Shown here: one piece after another, positions 42,387-51,326 of the stretch | Layout: each line of letters begins with the position of its first letter | Numbering within the stretch: position 1 is the first letter of the stretch | DNA from: Gemmatimonadaceae bacterium | GTDB taxonomy: Bacteria; Gemmatimonadota; Gemmatimonadetes; Gemmatimonadales; Gemmatimonadaceae | Direction of reading: 5' to 3' | Assembly: GCA_020853635.1 (NCBI GenBank) | Contig: JADYYN010000096.1 | Span: forward strand, 1 to 56,797 | Length of the DNA: 56,797 nt | Notes under the pieces: model-generated | What the model was told of the DNA's origin: nothing | Databases searched by the model: none | Seen by the model: the letters and a program-made list of their open reading frames with translations, nothing else | Translations under genes and position numbers: made by a program

Positions 42387-45300
42387 ATGCCTATCAATCG
42401 ACTCACAGCGCCCGTCATCGTCACGTTCACGACTGTCACATTGTGCGTGTCGGCTCTGCTCACGGGACTCCCTGACACCGCGGCCGCGCAGCGATCGCGC
42501 GACCGTGCCGCGGCGGCACCAAAGGCGCCGGCCAACCCCGACTACGACCCGACACTTTACACGTCACCCAACGCCACCGACCGCGCGTTCAAGTCGCTGC
42601 GCTGGCGACAGCTCGGCCCCTTCCGCGGCGGACGCGTGGACGCAGTGGTCGGCGACCTGCACGATCCCTTCCTCTTCTATATGGGAAGCGTGAACGGCGG
42701 CGTCTGGCGCAGCAAGAACGGCGGCCAGACCTGGGAGAACCTCACCGACGGCAAAACGGATATCTCCTCCGTGGGTGCGATCACCGTCGCGCCCAGCGAT
42801 GCGAACGTCATCTACGTGGGCTCGGGTGAGTCGCAGCTGCGCGAGGATCTCACGTTCGGCACCGGCATGTACCGCTCCACCGATGCCGGTCAGACCTGGC
42901 AGCATCTCGGGCTCACCGAAACGCATCAGATCACCGACATCGTCGTCGATCCGCGCGATCCCGAACGCGTGTACGTATCAGCGATCGGCCATGCGTTCGG
43001 ACCCAACAGCGAGCGCGGCGTGTTCCGCACGCTCGACGGCGGCAAGTCGTGGAAGAAGGTGTTGTTCATCGACGATTCCACCGGTGCCAACGATCTCGCG
43101 ATCGATCCCAGCAACCCGCGCATCCTCTACGCGACGTTCTACAAGTTCCAGCGCACACCGTTCTCGATGATCGCCGGCGGCGGACGCAGCGGCATCTGGA
43201 AGTCCACGGACGGCGGCGACACGTGGAAGGAGATCACCAAGGCGGCCGGCATCCCGCGCACACCGCTGGGCAAGATCGGCATCGACGTGTCGCGCGCGAA
43301 TCCGCAGCGGCTCTACGCGAGCATCGAAGCCCCCGACTCCACCGGTGGCTTCTTCCGCTCCGACGACGCCGGTGCCACGTGGGAGCGCATGAACGACGAC
43401 GCGCGCATGTGGGTGCGCAACTGGTACTACTCCGCCGTCACCGCCGATCCCAAGGACGAGAACACCGTCTATGTCATGAACCTGACCATCCTCAAGTCCA
43501 TCGACGGCGGCAAGACGTTCAAGGAGATGGACGTTCGGCACGGCGACACGCACATCCTGTGGATCGATCCCGTCAACACCCGTCGCATGATCCTCAGCGA
43601 CGACGGTGGGGCGACGGTGACCTTCGATGGTGGCAGCACGTGGAGTACGCAGCACAACCAGCCCACCGCGCAGTTCTATCACGTCACCACCGACGACCAG
43701 TTCCCCTACCGCATCTACGGCGCGCAGCAGGACAACTCCGCCATCTCTATCGCGTCGCGCGGCGATGACGGTGGCATCGGCGAGCTCGACTACTTCTCGG
43801 TCGCGGGCTGCGAGAACGCCACCATCGCCCCCGACCCGCGCGATCCGAACATCACGTACGGCGGTTGCTACCTGGGCCAACTCTCGCGCTACGACCGCAA
43901 GAACCGACAGGAGCGCGACATCTCGGTCACCGAGATCAACTGGGATGGCTACGCCGCCAACCAGGTGCCGGAGCGCTTCCAGTGGACGTTCCCCGTGCTC
44001 GTCTCCAAGCATGACCCGCGCACGCTCTACGTGACGTCGCAGCACGTGTGGCGTTCGCGGACCGAGGGCGCGAGCTGGGAGCGCATCTCGCCTGACCTCA
44101 CCACGGCCGATCCCTCCACGCTGCAGCGCACCGGCGGCCCCATCCACGGCGAGATGACCGGCGCCGAGTGGTATGGGACCATTTATGCGTTCGCCGAGTC
44201 GCCCAAGCAGGCTGGAGTGTTGTGGGCCGGGTCCGACGATGGTCGCGTGCACGTTTCGCGAGACAACGGCGCGACATGGCAGGACGTGACACCGCCCGGC
44301 TACGGCAAGTTCACGCGCACGGCGCATATCGATCCCTCGCCGCACGACGCGGCGGTGGTGTACGTGGCGGCCAATCGGTACCAGCAGGACGATTTCCAGC
44401 CGTATCTATGGAAGAGCGCCAACTACGGCCGCACCTGGACCAAGATCACGCGCGGAATCCCGCGCTCGGCGTACACACGTGTGGTGCGCGAGGACGTGCA
44501 GCGCCGAGGACTGCTGTACGCAGGCACCGAGTACGGTGTCTTCGTCTCGATGGACGACGGCGCGAATTGGCAGCCGCTGCAGCTCAACCTGCCGCGCGTG
44601 AGCGTGCGCGATCTCAAGGTGCATGGCAACGACCTCATCGCGGCTACGCACGGGCGCTCGTTCTGGGTGATCGACGATCTCTCGCCGCTGCGTCAGCTCG
44701 CCGACAGCGTGACGGCCAAGCCGGTGCACCTGTTCCAGCCGAGTGTGGCCGTGTTGTGGGACGGCGGATCGGGTGGTGGCTCGGTGGGCGAGAACCCGCC
44801 GCGTGGCGTGGTGATCGACTACTTCCTTCGCGACACACTCAGCACCGCGCAGCGCGCCACCGTGCGAATGCAGTTCGTGGATGCACAGGGCACCGTGCTC
44901 CGCGGCTTCTCTGCGGCCGACACCGCGAGCACGGCGGACAGTCTCACCTACGAGCCGGCCGACTCACTCGTCGCGCTGCGCCGCGGCAGCAATCGTTTCG
45001 TCTGGAACCTCCGCAGTGCCTCGGCCAAGAAGCTGCCCAACACCGTGATCGACTACGGCACTCTGCGCGGCGCCTGGGTGCCGCCCGGCGAGTACGGCGT
45101 GCGCCTCATCATCGGCAGCGACACGTTGCGGCGCACCTTCACCGTGCGTGCCGACCCGCGCGTGATGAGCAGCACCGCGGACCTCGTGGCACAGTACGTC
45201 GCCGCCCGCCGCGTGATCGCGCGGATCGACGAGGTGGTGAGCGAAGTGAAACGCGTGGAGGACCTGCAATCGCAGATCGACGACCGCGTGAAGCGCTTCA

Positions 45301-45665
45301 CCGAAGGCTCGGCCTCGGCAACGGACATCGCTGCGGCGAAGGACTCGGCCAAGGTGTTGCGGTCCCGACTCGAAGCCGTGCGCGCCGAGTTGTACGAGGT
45401 GGGCTGTCATGTCGATCAGTGCACCCTCGACATGCCGACCAAGCTCTACAACAAGTTCATCACGCTCAACATGCAGGTGCAGGTGGGCGCTTACGCACCC
45501 ACGCAGCGGCACGGCACCATGTATGACGGGCTCAAGGCCCAGCTCGACCGTCAACTGCGCACCTTGCAGCAGTTGGAGACCGAGGACCTCGCGCGACTCA
45601 ATGCGTTGCTCGAGCGGCTCGGCCTGCCGCCGCTGCACCTGCCACCACGTCAGCGCGTGATGTGA
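42387..45665 (+). CDS. Very large secreted BNR/VPS10-like beta-propeller protein
   Basis: 1092-residue secreted protein. A signal peptide (MPINRLTAPVIVTFTTVTLCVSALL, cleavage near DTAAAQ) precedes repeated sialidase-like Asp-box blades, for example SKNGGQTWENLTDG, STDAGQTWQHLG, SDDAGATWERM and SRDNGATWQDVTPPG, resembling the sortilin/VPS10 type. After about residue 830 there is a beta-sandwich part with PPGEYGVRLIIGSD, and the C-terminus is a helical coiled-coil region (QSQIDDRVKRFTEG; QLDRQLRTLQQLETEDLARL). Such proteins are numerous in Gemmatimonadota; the role, perhaps peptide or glycan binding, is not established. Its last 16 bases overlap the convergent membrane-protein gene. Confidence 0.85.
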   Translation: MPINRLTAPVIVTFTTVTLCVSALLTGLPDTAAAQRSRDRAAAAPKAPANPDYDPTLYTSPNATDRAFKSLRWRQLGPFRGGRVDAVVGDLHDPFLFYMGSVNGGVWRSKNGGQTWENLTDGKTDISSVGAITVAPSDANVIYVGSGESQLREDLTFGTGMYRSTDAGQTWQHLGLTETHQITDIVVDPRDPERVYVSAIGHAFGPNSERGVFRTLDGGKSWKKVLFIDDSTGANDLAIDPSNPRILYATFYKFQRTPFSMIAGGGRSGIWKSTDGGDTWKEITKAAGIPRTPLGKIGIDVSRANPQRLYASIEAPDSTGGFFRSDDAGATWERMNDDARMWVRNWYYSAVTADPKDENTVYVMNLTILKSIDGGKTFKEMDVRHGDTHILWIDPVNTRRMILSDDGGATVTFDGGSTWSTQHNQPTAQFYHVTTDDQFPYRIYGAQQDNSAISIASRGDDGGIGELDYFSVAGCENATIAPDPRDPNITYGGCYLGQLSRYDRKNRQERDISVTEINWDGYAANQVPERFQWTFPVLVSKHDPRTLYVTSQHVWRSRTEGASWERISPDLTTADPSTLQRTGGPIHGEMTGAEWYGTIYAFAESPKQAGVLWAGSDDGRVHVSRDNGATWQDVTPPGYGKFTRTAHIDPSPHDAAVVYVAANRYQQDDFQPYLWKSANYGRTWTKITRGIPRSAYTRVVREDVQRRGLLYAGTEYGVFVSMDDGANWQPLQLNLPRVSVRDLKVHGNDLIAATHGRSFWVIDDLSPLRQLADSVTAKPVHLFQPSVAVLWDGGSGGGSVGENPPRGVVIDYFLRDTLSTAQRATVRMQFVDAQGTVLRGFSAADTASTADSLTYEPADSLVALRRGSNRFVWNLRSASAKKLPNTVIDYGTLRGAWVPPGEYGVRLIIGSDTLRRTFTVRADPRVMSSTADLVAQYVAARRVIARIDEVVSEVKRVEDLQSQIDDRVKRFTEGSASATDIAAAKDSAKVLRSRLEAVRAELYEVGCHVDQCTLDMPTKLYNKFITLNMQVQVGAYAPTQRHGTMYDGLKAQLDRQLRTLQQLETEDLARLNALLERLGLPPLHLPPRQRVM

Positions 45666-46339
45666 TAGATACCGAGCGTGACGAGGGTGACTGTGAGCAG
45701 CCCCGTCATGAGCTGCACGCCGACGTAGAGGCGGGCGAGTGCGGCGTACTTGGTCTGGTTGATGCGTGAGACCGTGTGCAGTTGGTCCGCCAGTTCGACG
45801 TTGAGGTTGTCCATGCGCAGCTCGGCCCAGAGTCCACGATAGGTGGCTGGGTCGCGCTGCACGACGTCGCTGTGGAAGAGCACGCGGGCGGACTCGCCGG
45901 GCGTGGGGTGTGAAGGCGGTGTGCTGCTTTGCGCGCGGGTATCTGCACCGTTGCCCGCGGGTGCGCGCGACGCCGTGCCCCGCGGCCGCAGCGCTTCGAT
46001 GGCCTGGAAGATGTAGTAGACGGTGACCGCGACATACACCGTGAGTTCGAACAACATCACGCGCCCCCAGACGCCTTCACGCGGAATGATCGCGTCTCCG
46101 CCGCGCACCACGAGCACGAGTGCGACCGCGTTGAGCACGCTGATGATGACGAGTGCGAAGCGGGCTTTGCGGTCGGCGAGTTCGATGAGGTCTTGGCCGG
46201 CCTCGACCGCGTTGAGCAGCGCCTTGTAGCGGAACGAGGGTTCGAGCGGGCCGTTCTCGGACTCGAGGCGGCGGGCTTCCTTCTCGCGGCGTTTGAGGTC
46301 TTTGTCGTCTAGGGGGTCGGGCGCGGGCGTGTCGGACAT
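45650..46339 (-). CDS. Membrane protein resembling Pycsar TM effectors (orphan)
   Basis: 229-residue protein: an acidic/basic leader, helix LIELADRKARFALVIISVLN leading into a first membrane segment, a second one (VMLFELTVYVAVTVYYIFQAIEAL), a polar linker of about 80 residues, then helix LADQLHTVSRINQTKYAALA and a final membrane segment (LYVGVQLMTGLLTVTLVTLG). This order (a [A/D]xKA helix entering TM1, TM2, loop, [S]xIxxxK helix, TM3) is what the Pycsar effector TM family (DUF5706-like) shows. Those effectors disrupt the membrane after cyclic-nucleotide signalling during phage attack. No cyclase gene is adjacent, so a defence role is only a hypothesis. It overlaps the end of the large BNR gene by 16 bases. 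Confidence 0.6.
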   Translation of the reverse strand: MSDTPAPDPLDDKDLKRREKEARRLESENGPLEPSFRYKALLNAVEAGQDLIELADRKARFALVIISVLNAVALVLVVRGGDAIIPREGVWGRVMLFELTVYVAVTVYYIFQAIEALRPRGTASRAPAGNGADTRAQSSTPPSHPTPGESARVLFHSDVVQRDPATYRGLWAELRMDNLNVELADQLHTVSRINQTKYAALARLYVGVQLMTGLLTVTLVTLGIYHITR

Positions 46340-46423
46340 GGCGGGGGTGGGAGGGTCCGTGCAGAAGATGGCACCGGAGCCTCCCTCGTGCTATCGTGGG
46401 CGATCCCCCGCCCGGAGTTGCTC

Positions 46424-46777
46424 GTGCGCCTTGCTGCCCTGGTCCTCGTCGGCCTCGTGGCCCTCCTGCATACCTGGTTCCTGATCCTCGAGATGTTCTT
46501 CTGGGACCACCGCGTGGGCCGCAAGGTGTTCGGACTCGACCCGGACTTCTCGGCGCGGTCGCGGACGTTGGCGGCGAACCAGGGGCTCTACAACGGGTTC
46601 CTTGCGGCGGGGCTGGTGTGGGGGGCGGTCGCGGCGAAGGACGATGTGCTGATGTTCTTCCTCGGCTGCGTGATCGTGGCGGGGGTGTATGGGGCGGTGA
46701 CGGTGAAGCGGACCATTCTATATGTGCAGGCGTTGCCGGCGCTGTTGGCGATGACGGCGGTGGTGTTGTCGCGGTAG
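46424..46777 (+). CDS. DUF1304 family small membrane protein
   Basis: 117-residue protein with four hydrophobic helices and the family N-terminus LVALLHTWFLILEMFFWDHRVGRKVFGLD, then AANQGLYNGFLAAGLVW and a C-terminal helix pair. The GTG at 46424 (with CGGAG upstream) gives the normal family length; a GTG at 46388 would add 12 residues. Function of the family is unknown. Divergent from the Pycsar-like membrane gene. Confidence 0.8.
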   Translation: MRLAALVLVGLVALLHTWFLILEMFFWDHRVGRKVFGLDPDFSARSRTLAANQGLYNGFLAAGLVWGAVAAKDDVLMFFLGCVIVAGVYGAVTVKRTILYVQALPALLAMTAVVLSR

Positions 46778-46881
46778 CGGCGCGCGTCGTCAGACTTCGC
46801 GCGCTTGACTCTCCGTGTACCCGCTCGAAAATTGCGGTGGCTGTTGGGAGCATCAGTCCCCACCCGTTGCCGGAGCGTTGG

Positions 46882-48378
46882 ATGTCGTTGGGTCACAGGT
46901 GTGCACGACTTGCGGTAGCGATGCTACCGATCATCCTTCCCGACGGGAAGGCCGCCCATGCACAGCAGCGCAGCGCACGACCAGTGCTCGTGCAGGGCGC
47001 GCGAACTGATATCGTCATCAGTGTACCGGCACGCGCTGACGCCGAGAGCGCAGCGCGCCGACTGGCGACTTTGGTGGCCGGCTGCCGACGCAATCTGACG
47101 GTCGCACCGACCGACAGCGCCGCCTTCGTCACGGCGCAGCCTGAACCCTGGCAGTCGCCCGCAGCGACAGCGAGCACTGTCGTCTGGCTCTCGGTGCTGC
47201 CACCCGAGGGACTTCAGGCGGACTGCGGCGACACCGAAACCCTAACGGGCCTGGCGGCATCGCGCGGTTTGCGAGTGAGCTTCGACACAACGGTCGCGCC
47301 GGACCGCGACCTGCAGCGCGTGGTCCTGAAACGCGGGGACATCGAGATCACGCCGATTGAGACCCAGCGGCTCCTCATCCGCCGACTCGGCGTCACGGGG
47401 TTCGGTACGCCGCGCGCCGGTTGGTTCCGCGTCGCGATCGACGTCGCGGAGTTCGCACCCAATGCCGCCGGTACTCGCGACGACATCTCGCTCGAGGTCT
47501 ACTCGCTCGGCGGCACGGATCCGGATCGCGTGCGCCTGCCGTGGACCGCGCTGCGCGAAGCGTGGGAGTCGCTCTACGGCGAACGCGCCGCGGTGGCGCG
47601 TGGTCAGGCGACCGCGCCGATGCGCCTGCCGGCGCCGGGCGATGAGGCGCTGCATGCGGCCCACGAGGCGTACACGAACGGCGACCTGCGCGCCGCGGTG
47701 CGATTGGCCGCGCCTCGACTGCAGTCGTCCAACTTGACCGCCGCCGATGCGCGGCAAGGGCGCGTCCAGACCGGCCTCGCCCTCGCGGCGCTCGGGGACA
47801 CGGCGGCGGCGCGTGCCGCGCTCGGCAAACTCGTCGAACGCGATCCGTGTTTCACACTCGATCCAGCGGCACCGCCGGCTGCTCGTGCGCTGGTCGACGG
47901 CCTTGCCCGGCCGCAGGAACGGTGCCGAGCGCAGTCGGTCCTGTCCACGGCGCTCCGAGCGGCCGCGCTGCCGGGATTCGGTCGGCCGGCGCGTGGCGCT
48001 GGAATCGTGCAAGGTGGCCTGATCGCAGGACTCGTTGTGGGTGGCGCCGGACTCGCCGTGACGTCGAAAAGCACGGCACGGGACGAGTATGCGAAGTACG
48101 TCGCATATCAGGACGTGGTCACGAACGAGCCAGAGCGTGGCGCAGCCGATCTGTACAACAACGCGGAATCGTTGCGAAAGCGCGGCCAGCTCGCGTGGAC
48201 CGTCGCCGGTGCCGCGTGGGGAGCTCAGTTGATCTACGCAATCTGGTCCGAACGTCGCCACGCGATGCGTTTGACCCAAGTACAGCAGTACGGTCGCGAG
48301 TCCCGCACAGCCGCGCTTGAGCTTCGCCCGCAGATCTCGGCGTCCACGCTCGGCCTCTCTCTCTCGCTCGCTTGGTAG
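46882..48378 (+). CDS. Envelope protein with TPR-like and DUF5683-like regions
   Basis: 498-residue exported protein. Signal-like N-terminus (MSLGHRCARLAVAMLPIIL, cleavage near AAHAQ). Residues 30-240 form a mixed domain without recognised motifs. A TPR-like helical part follows (AAHEAYTNGDLRAAVRLAAPRL; ALAALGDTAAARAALGKLVERDP). Then AALPGFGRPARGAGIVQGGLIAGLVVGGAGLAV resembles the Pro-Gly-hydrophobic core of DUF5683 envelope proteins. The ATG at 46882 follows CGGAG; an open frame upstream is a shadow of the DUF1304 gene. First of three genes with one-base gap and four-base overlap to the next two; all three products are exported, so a joint envelope complex is likely (inference). Confidence 0.65.
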   Translation: MSLGHRCARLAVAMLPIILPDGKAAHAQQRSARPVLVQGARTDIVISVPARADAESAARRLATLVAGCRRNLTVAPTDSAAFVTAQPEPWQSPAATASTVVWLSVLPPEGLQADCGDTETLTGLAASRGLRVSFDTTVAPDRDLQRVVLKRGDIEITPIETQRLLIRRLGVTGFGTPRAGWFRVAIDVAEFAPNAAGTRDDISLEVYSLGGTDPDRVRLPWTALREAWESLYGERAAVARGQATAPMRLPAPGDEALHAAHEAYTNGDLRAAVRLAAPRLQSSNLTAADARQGRVQTGLALAALGDTAAARAALGKLVERDPCFTLDPAAPPAARALVDGLARPQERCRAQSVLSTALRAAALPGFGRPARGAGIVQGGLIAGLVVGGAGLAVTSKSTARDEYAKYVAYQDVVTNEPERGAADLYNNAESLRKRGQLAWTVAGAAWGAQLIYAIWSERRHAMRLTQVQQYGRESRTAALELRPQISASTLGLSLSLAW

Positions 48379-48379
48379 G

Positions 48380-48775
48380 ATGACTCCCATGCCACAGATC
48401 CTTCCAGCCTCCCTCCTCCGGCGCGTCGTCATGAGCGCGGTGCTGCTCGCTCCGCTCGCGGCTGCCTGCGTCGATGAACCGTTCGCGCGTGTGAATCCGA
48501 ACGACGAGGACCTCCAGTTCACGATGAGGATCGTCGCATCGCGGGACACGATTTCACCGGCGAACCCGGTGACGGTCCTCCGTGTGGTGACCGAGCCGGA
48601 GTTCCTGGGCTATGAGCCCAACTGGTTCCTCGCAGTGGGCGCCGGCGTCGTCCATCGCGGTAACGGCGTTTGGGAGATGACCACGCCCCCGACCGTACCT
48701 GGGACGCTGCGGATCCGAGCGTTCTTCGAACACCAGGAGGCGGAGATCGCCATCGTCCGGATGCCTGCGCCATGA
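48380..48775 (+). CDS. Small lipoprotein of unknown function
   Basis: 131-residue protein whose signal ends in a lipobox (LAPLAAAC, Cys near residue 30), so it should be lipid-anchored. The mature part is one small all-beta domain (FTMRIVASRDTISPANPVTVLRVVTEPEFL; GTLRIRAFFEHQEAEIAIVRM) that resembles a bacterial immunoglobulin-like fold. It starts one base after the preceding stop (TAGGATG) and its stop overlaps the next start (ATGA). Function unknown. Confidence 0.7.
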   Translation: MTPMPQILPASLLRRVVMSAVLLAPLAAACVDEPFARVNPNDEDLQFTMRIVASRDTISPANPVTVLRVVTEPEFLGYEPNWFLAVGAGVVHRGNGVWEMTTPPTVPGTLRIRAFFEHQEAEIAIVRMPAP

Positions 48776-50292
48776 GACGCACCGTGCTCTCGTACGGACT
48801 CGTCGCCGCGGTGCTCATCGTGTTCGCCGCGTGTGAGACGTCGACGGCACCGACGCCGACGACAGATGTCCAGATCGCAATTGCGGCCGGGGCGGACACC
48901 CAGACCGCGGTCATCGGCACTCCGGTCGCCGTTGCTCCGAGCGTGCGCGTCACCCGGAGCAATGGCACGCCGATCGTTGGAGTGACCGTCGTTTTCGCCC
49001 AGGTGCGCGGCGCCACCTCGTCGGCCCGGGTCGCTGTCCTGACCGACCCGAACGGCGTGGCGAGCATGACCGCCTGGACGCTTGGCACTCGTGCGGGGAT
49101 CCAGGAACTGTTGGCGTACGTTGCGAGCTCATCGGCGCAGGCCGCGCAAGTCTCGTTCTTTGCGAATGCACAGTCCGGCACGGCGGTCACGGCGACGCTG
49201 GCGCCGGTACTCCCACAGATGAGCGTTGGAGACACGCTTCGTGCGGTCCTCACGTTCCGCGACGCGGAGCAGAACGAGACCCCGCCGCCGGCGCCGGTAA
49301 CGTTCTCGTCGAGTGATACCACCACGGTTCGGGTCTCATCCACCGGTCTTCTCACCGCAATCGCACCTGGAGTCTCCACGATCACCGCGGTCGCCGGCAC
49401 GACCACACGAGCCATCACGGCGGCAGTTCGCAGCGGACCGATCACCGCTCCGAGCGTGACGACACTCACGGTCGGCCGAGGTCTGATTCAGCTCGCGATC
49501 GGAAGCGGGCGTATCGGCTACACGGCCGGCGGGGTGATGCTCTACCGCGTCGACCTGGCCGGATCGACCGTGACCGACTCACTCGACGTCGGCATTTTCA
49601 TCACCGCGATCGCCGTGACCCCATCCGGAGATCGAGCGTACCTGGGACACTCTGGCAGCCTCACCATCGTCTCGCTTCCTGCCTTCACGGTGTCGGGGAG
49701 CATCACGCTCAGTGGAAACGCCCAGGTAGTGACTGCCTCGCCTGACGGTGCGCACATCTTCGTGGCCCAGGACAACGGTGTCGTCGCGCGCGTCGCCGTG
49801 TCCGATGACGCGGTCACACCGGTGTCGGTGACCGGGAGCCTCGTCGGCATGGCGATCCACCCGACAGCACCGCGTCTCTTTGTCAATTCCACGGTCGGCG
49901 CATTGCACGAGATCAATACGTCGACGCTCAGCGTCACGCGCACCGTGCTCTCGCAAGGTGGTGCGGGTCCTCTCGCGATCTCGCCGAACGACTCGCGGGT
50001 GTTCGCGGCACGATCGAGCGACTCGCTTCTCGTGCGCAGCCCCACCGATCTCTCCAGGATCGGGGCCCTTCCGGCATCGGACAACATTCGCTGGATGACG
50101 TTCACGGCCGACGGTCGGCACCTGCTTTCAACCCGAACGAACAGCAACGAGATCGACATGTACGATGCGTTCACGTTGCAACGGTATCGCTCAGAGTTCG
50201 TCGTAGGCGCGCGAGCCCTCGCTGCGGATCCGGCGAGCACGGACATCTGGGTCGCGAGTGACTTCGGCCGACTCGTTCGACTTCGGTTCTAG
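48772..50292 (+). CDS. Lipoprotein with Big-like domains and a beta-propeller
   Basis: 506-residue lipoprotein: signal MRRTVLSYGLVAAVLIVFAAC with lipobox AAC. Two immunoglobulin-like domains follow; the first has VVFAQVRGATSSARVAVLTDPNGVASMTAWTLG (Big1-like) and the second PVTFSSSDTTTVRVSSTGLLTAIAPGVSTITAVAG, a Big2 pattern. From about residue 225 a YVTN-type propeller repeats motifs such as AVTPSGDRAYLGHSG, TASPDGAHIFVAQ, AISPNDSRVFAARS and FTADGRHLLSTRT. Likely surface or periplasmic recognition protein; ligand unknown. Third gene of the envelope operon. Confidence 0.8.
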   Translation: MRRTVLSYGLVAAVLIVFAACETSTAPTPTTDVQIAIAAGADTQTAVIGTPVAVAPSVRVTRSNGTPIVGVTVVFAQVRGATSSARVAVLTDPNGVASMTAWTLGTRAGIQELLAYVASSSAQAAQVSFFANAQSGTAVTATLAPVLPQMSVGDTLRAVLTFRDAEQNETPPPAPVTFSSSDTTTVRVSSTGLLTAIAPGVSTITAVAGTTTRAITAAVRSGPITAPSVTTLTVGRGLIQLAIGSGRIGYTAGGVMLYRVDLAGSTVTDSLDVGIFITAIAVTPSGDRAYLGHSGSLTIVSLPAFTVSGSITLSGNAQVVTASPDGAHIFVAQDNGVVARVAVSDDAVTPVSVTGSLVGMAIHPTAPRLFVNSTVGALHEINTSTLSVTRTVLSQGGAGPLAISPNDSRVFAARSSDSLLVRSPTDLSRIGALPASDNIRWMTFTADGRHLLSTRTNSNEIDMYDAFTLQRYRSEFVVGARALAADPASTDIWVASDFGRLVRLRF

Positions 50293-50367
50293 GCTACGTC
50301 CCGCCGCATCGCACGGCGACCGCAACCTGCGGAGTAGACTCGCGAAAAGTTGCGCTAACGAAGCGAT

Positions 50368-51192
50368 GTGAAGGGTCGAGTGGATCGCGAGAAGGCGCTC
50401 GCCATTGGGCGTGAACGTGCCCGTCCGAAGCAGATCCGTGAACGAAAGAGGCTACACCGATCATCTGCTCTGAATGGCGGCGACGACTCGGCCCTGCCCC
50501 GCGCCATCCTTAGTGTCGCCGAGGTGGAGCGGGTGCTGGCGCAGCCGGATGTGCACACGCCGCTGGGGCTTCGCGACCGCGCGATGCTTGAGGTGTTCTA
50601 CTCCACCGGGATGCGGCGCGGTGAAGTGGTACGTCTGGGCCGCGACGACGTGGACGCGGTACGCGGCGTGGTGTTCATCCGAGAGGGAAAGGGTCTGAAG
50701 GACCGCGTGGTCCCGATCGGCGCGCGGGCCATACTCTGGGTGCGGCGGTACGCCGCGCACGCGCGTCCGGTGCTCGCGGCACGGCGCCGGGGTGAGGCAG
50801 AGTCGTCGACGATGTTTCTCGGGGCGCGCGGTGACCGCATCCGCCCCTCACGACTGACGGAGCGCATGCACCGGTACGTGAGTGCCGCGAGTGGCAAGCC
50901 GGGGAGCTGCCATGTGTTCCGACACAGCATGGCGACGCTGATGCATGACGGAGGTGCGGACATCCGCGATCTGCAGGAGATGCTGGGGCACGCGCAGATC
51001 TCGACGACGGAGATCTACACGCACGTCTCGGTGGAGCGCTTGCGCTCGGTGCATGCACTGACGCACCCGGCGGAGGCAGGACGCGCGTGGCTGGGGCGGC
51101 GGGTGGGTGGTGGCGTCGCGCCGTTGTTGGCGGTGCCACCGCGGCGCGGGCGGTTGAAGGGGCCGTGGGGTGCGGCGGGTGGGTCGGGGTAG
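50368..51192 (+). CDS. Tyrosine recombinase lacking the N-terminal DNA-binding domain
   Basis: 274-residue protein. The catalytic domain is complete: Arg in YSTGMRRGEVVRL, Lys in REGKGLKDRVV, HxxR in SCHVFRHSMATLM, His in EMLGHAQIS and the nucleophile Tyr in TTEIYTHVSVERL. XerC/D-type enzymes normally have an additional N-terminal core-binding (SAM-like) domain of about 90-100 residues; here only 50 unrelated, basic residues (MKGRVDREKALAIGRERARPKQ) precede the conserved PRAILSVAEVE. The gene is therefore a fragment or a reduced recombinase. The C-terminal 35 residues after HPAEAGRAWLG are low-complexity Gly/Arg. It ends 30 bases before the first Rhs-tip repeat. GTG start at 50368; no clear ribosome site. 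Confidence 0.75.
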   Translation: MKGRVDREKALAIGRERARPKQIRERKRLHRSSALNGGDDSALPRAILSVAEVERVLAQPDVHTPLGLRDRAMLEVFYSTGMRRGEVVRLGRDDVDAVRGVVFIREGKGLKDRVVPIGARAILWVRRYAAHARPVLAARRRGEAESSTMFLGARGDRIRPSRLTERMHRYVSAASGKPGSCHVFRHSMATLMHDGGADIRDLQEMLGHAQISTTEIYTHVSVERLRSVHALTHPAEAGRAWLGRRVGGGVAPLLAVPPRRGRLKGPWGAAGGSG

Positions 51193-51222
51193 GCTGAGGT
51201 GGCGGAGGGCGGGGGGAATGGG

Positions 51223-51326
51223 TCTATTCCACGCAGGAAGATCCGATTGGGCTGGCGGGCGGGATGAACCTGTATGGCTACGCCGGCGGGGATCCGATCA
51301 ACTATTCGGACCCGTTCGGCCTGTGC
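51223..51326 (+). repeat. Rhs-core-end repeat, copy 1
   Basis: Starts at TCTATTCCACGCAGGAAG; encodes WVYSTQEDPIGLAGGMNLYG...SDPFGLC in frame with tip 1. It shares with the other copies only from TCTATTCC onward; the 20 bases before differ. The glycine codons are interrupted (GGCGGG), without a long G run. Confidence 0.8.

Noticed and set aside
46396-46881. Upstream extension of the TPR/DUF5683-like gene
   Set aside because: It is a shadow of the DUF1304 gene in another frame; the signal peptide starts at 46882.
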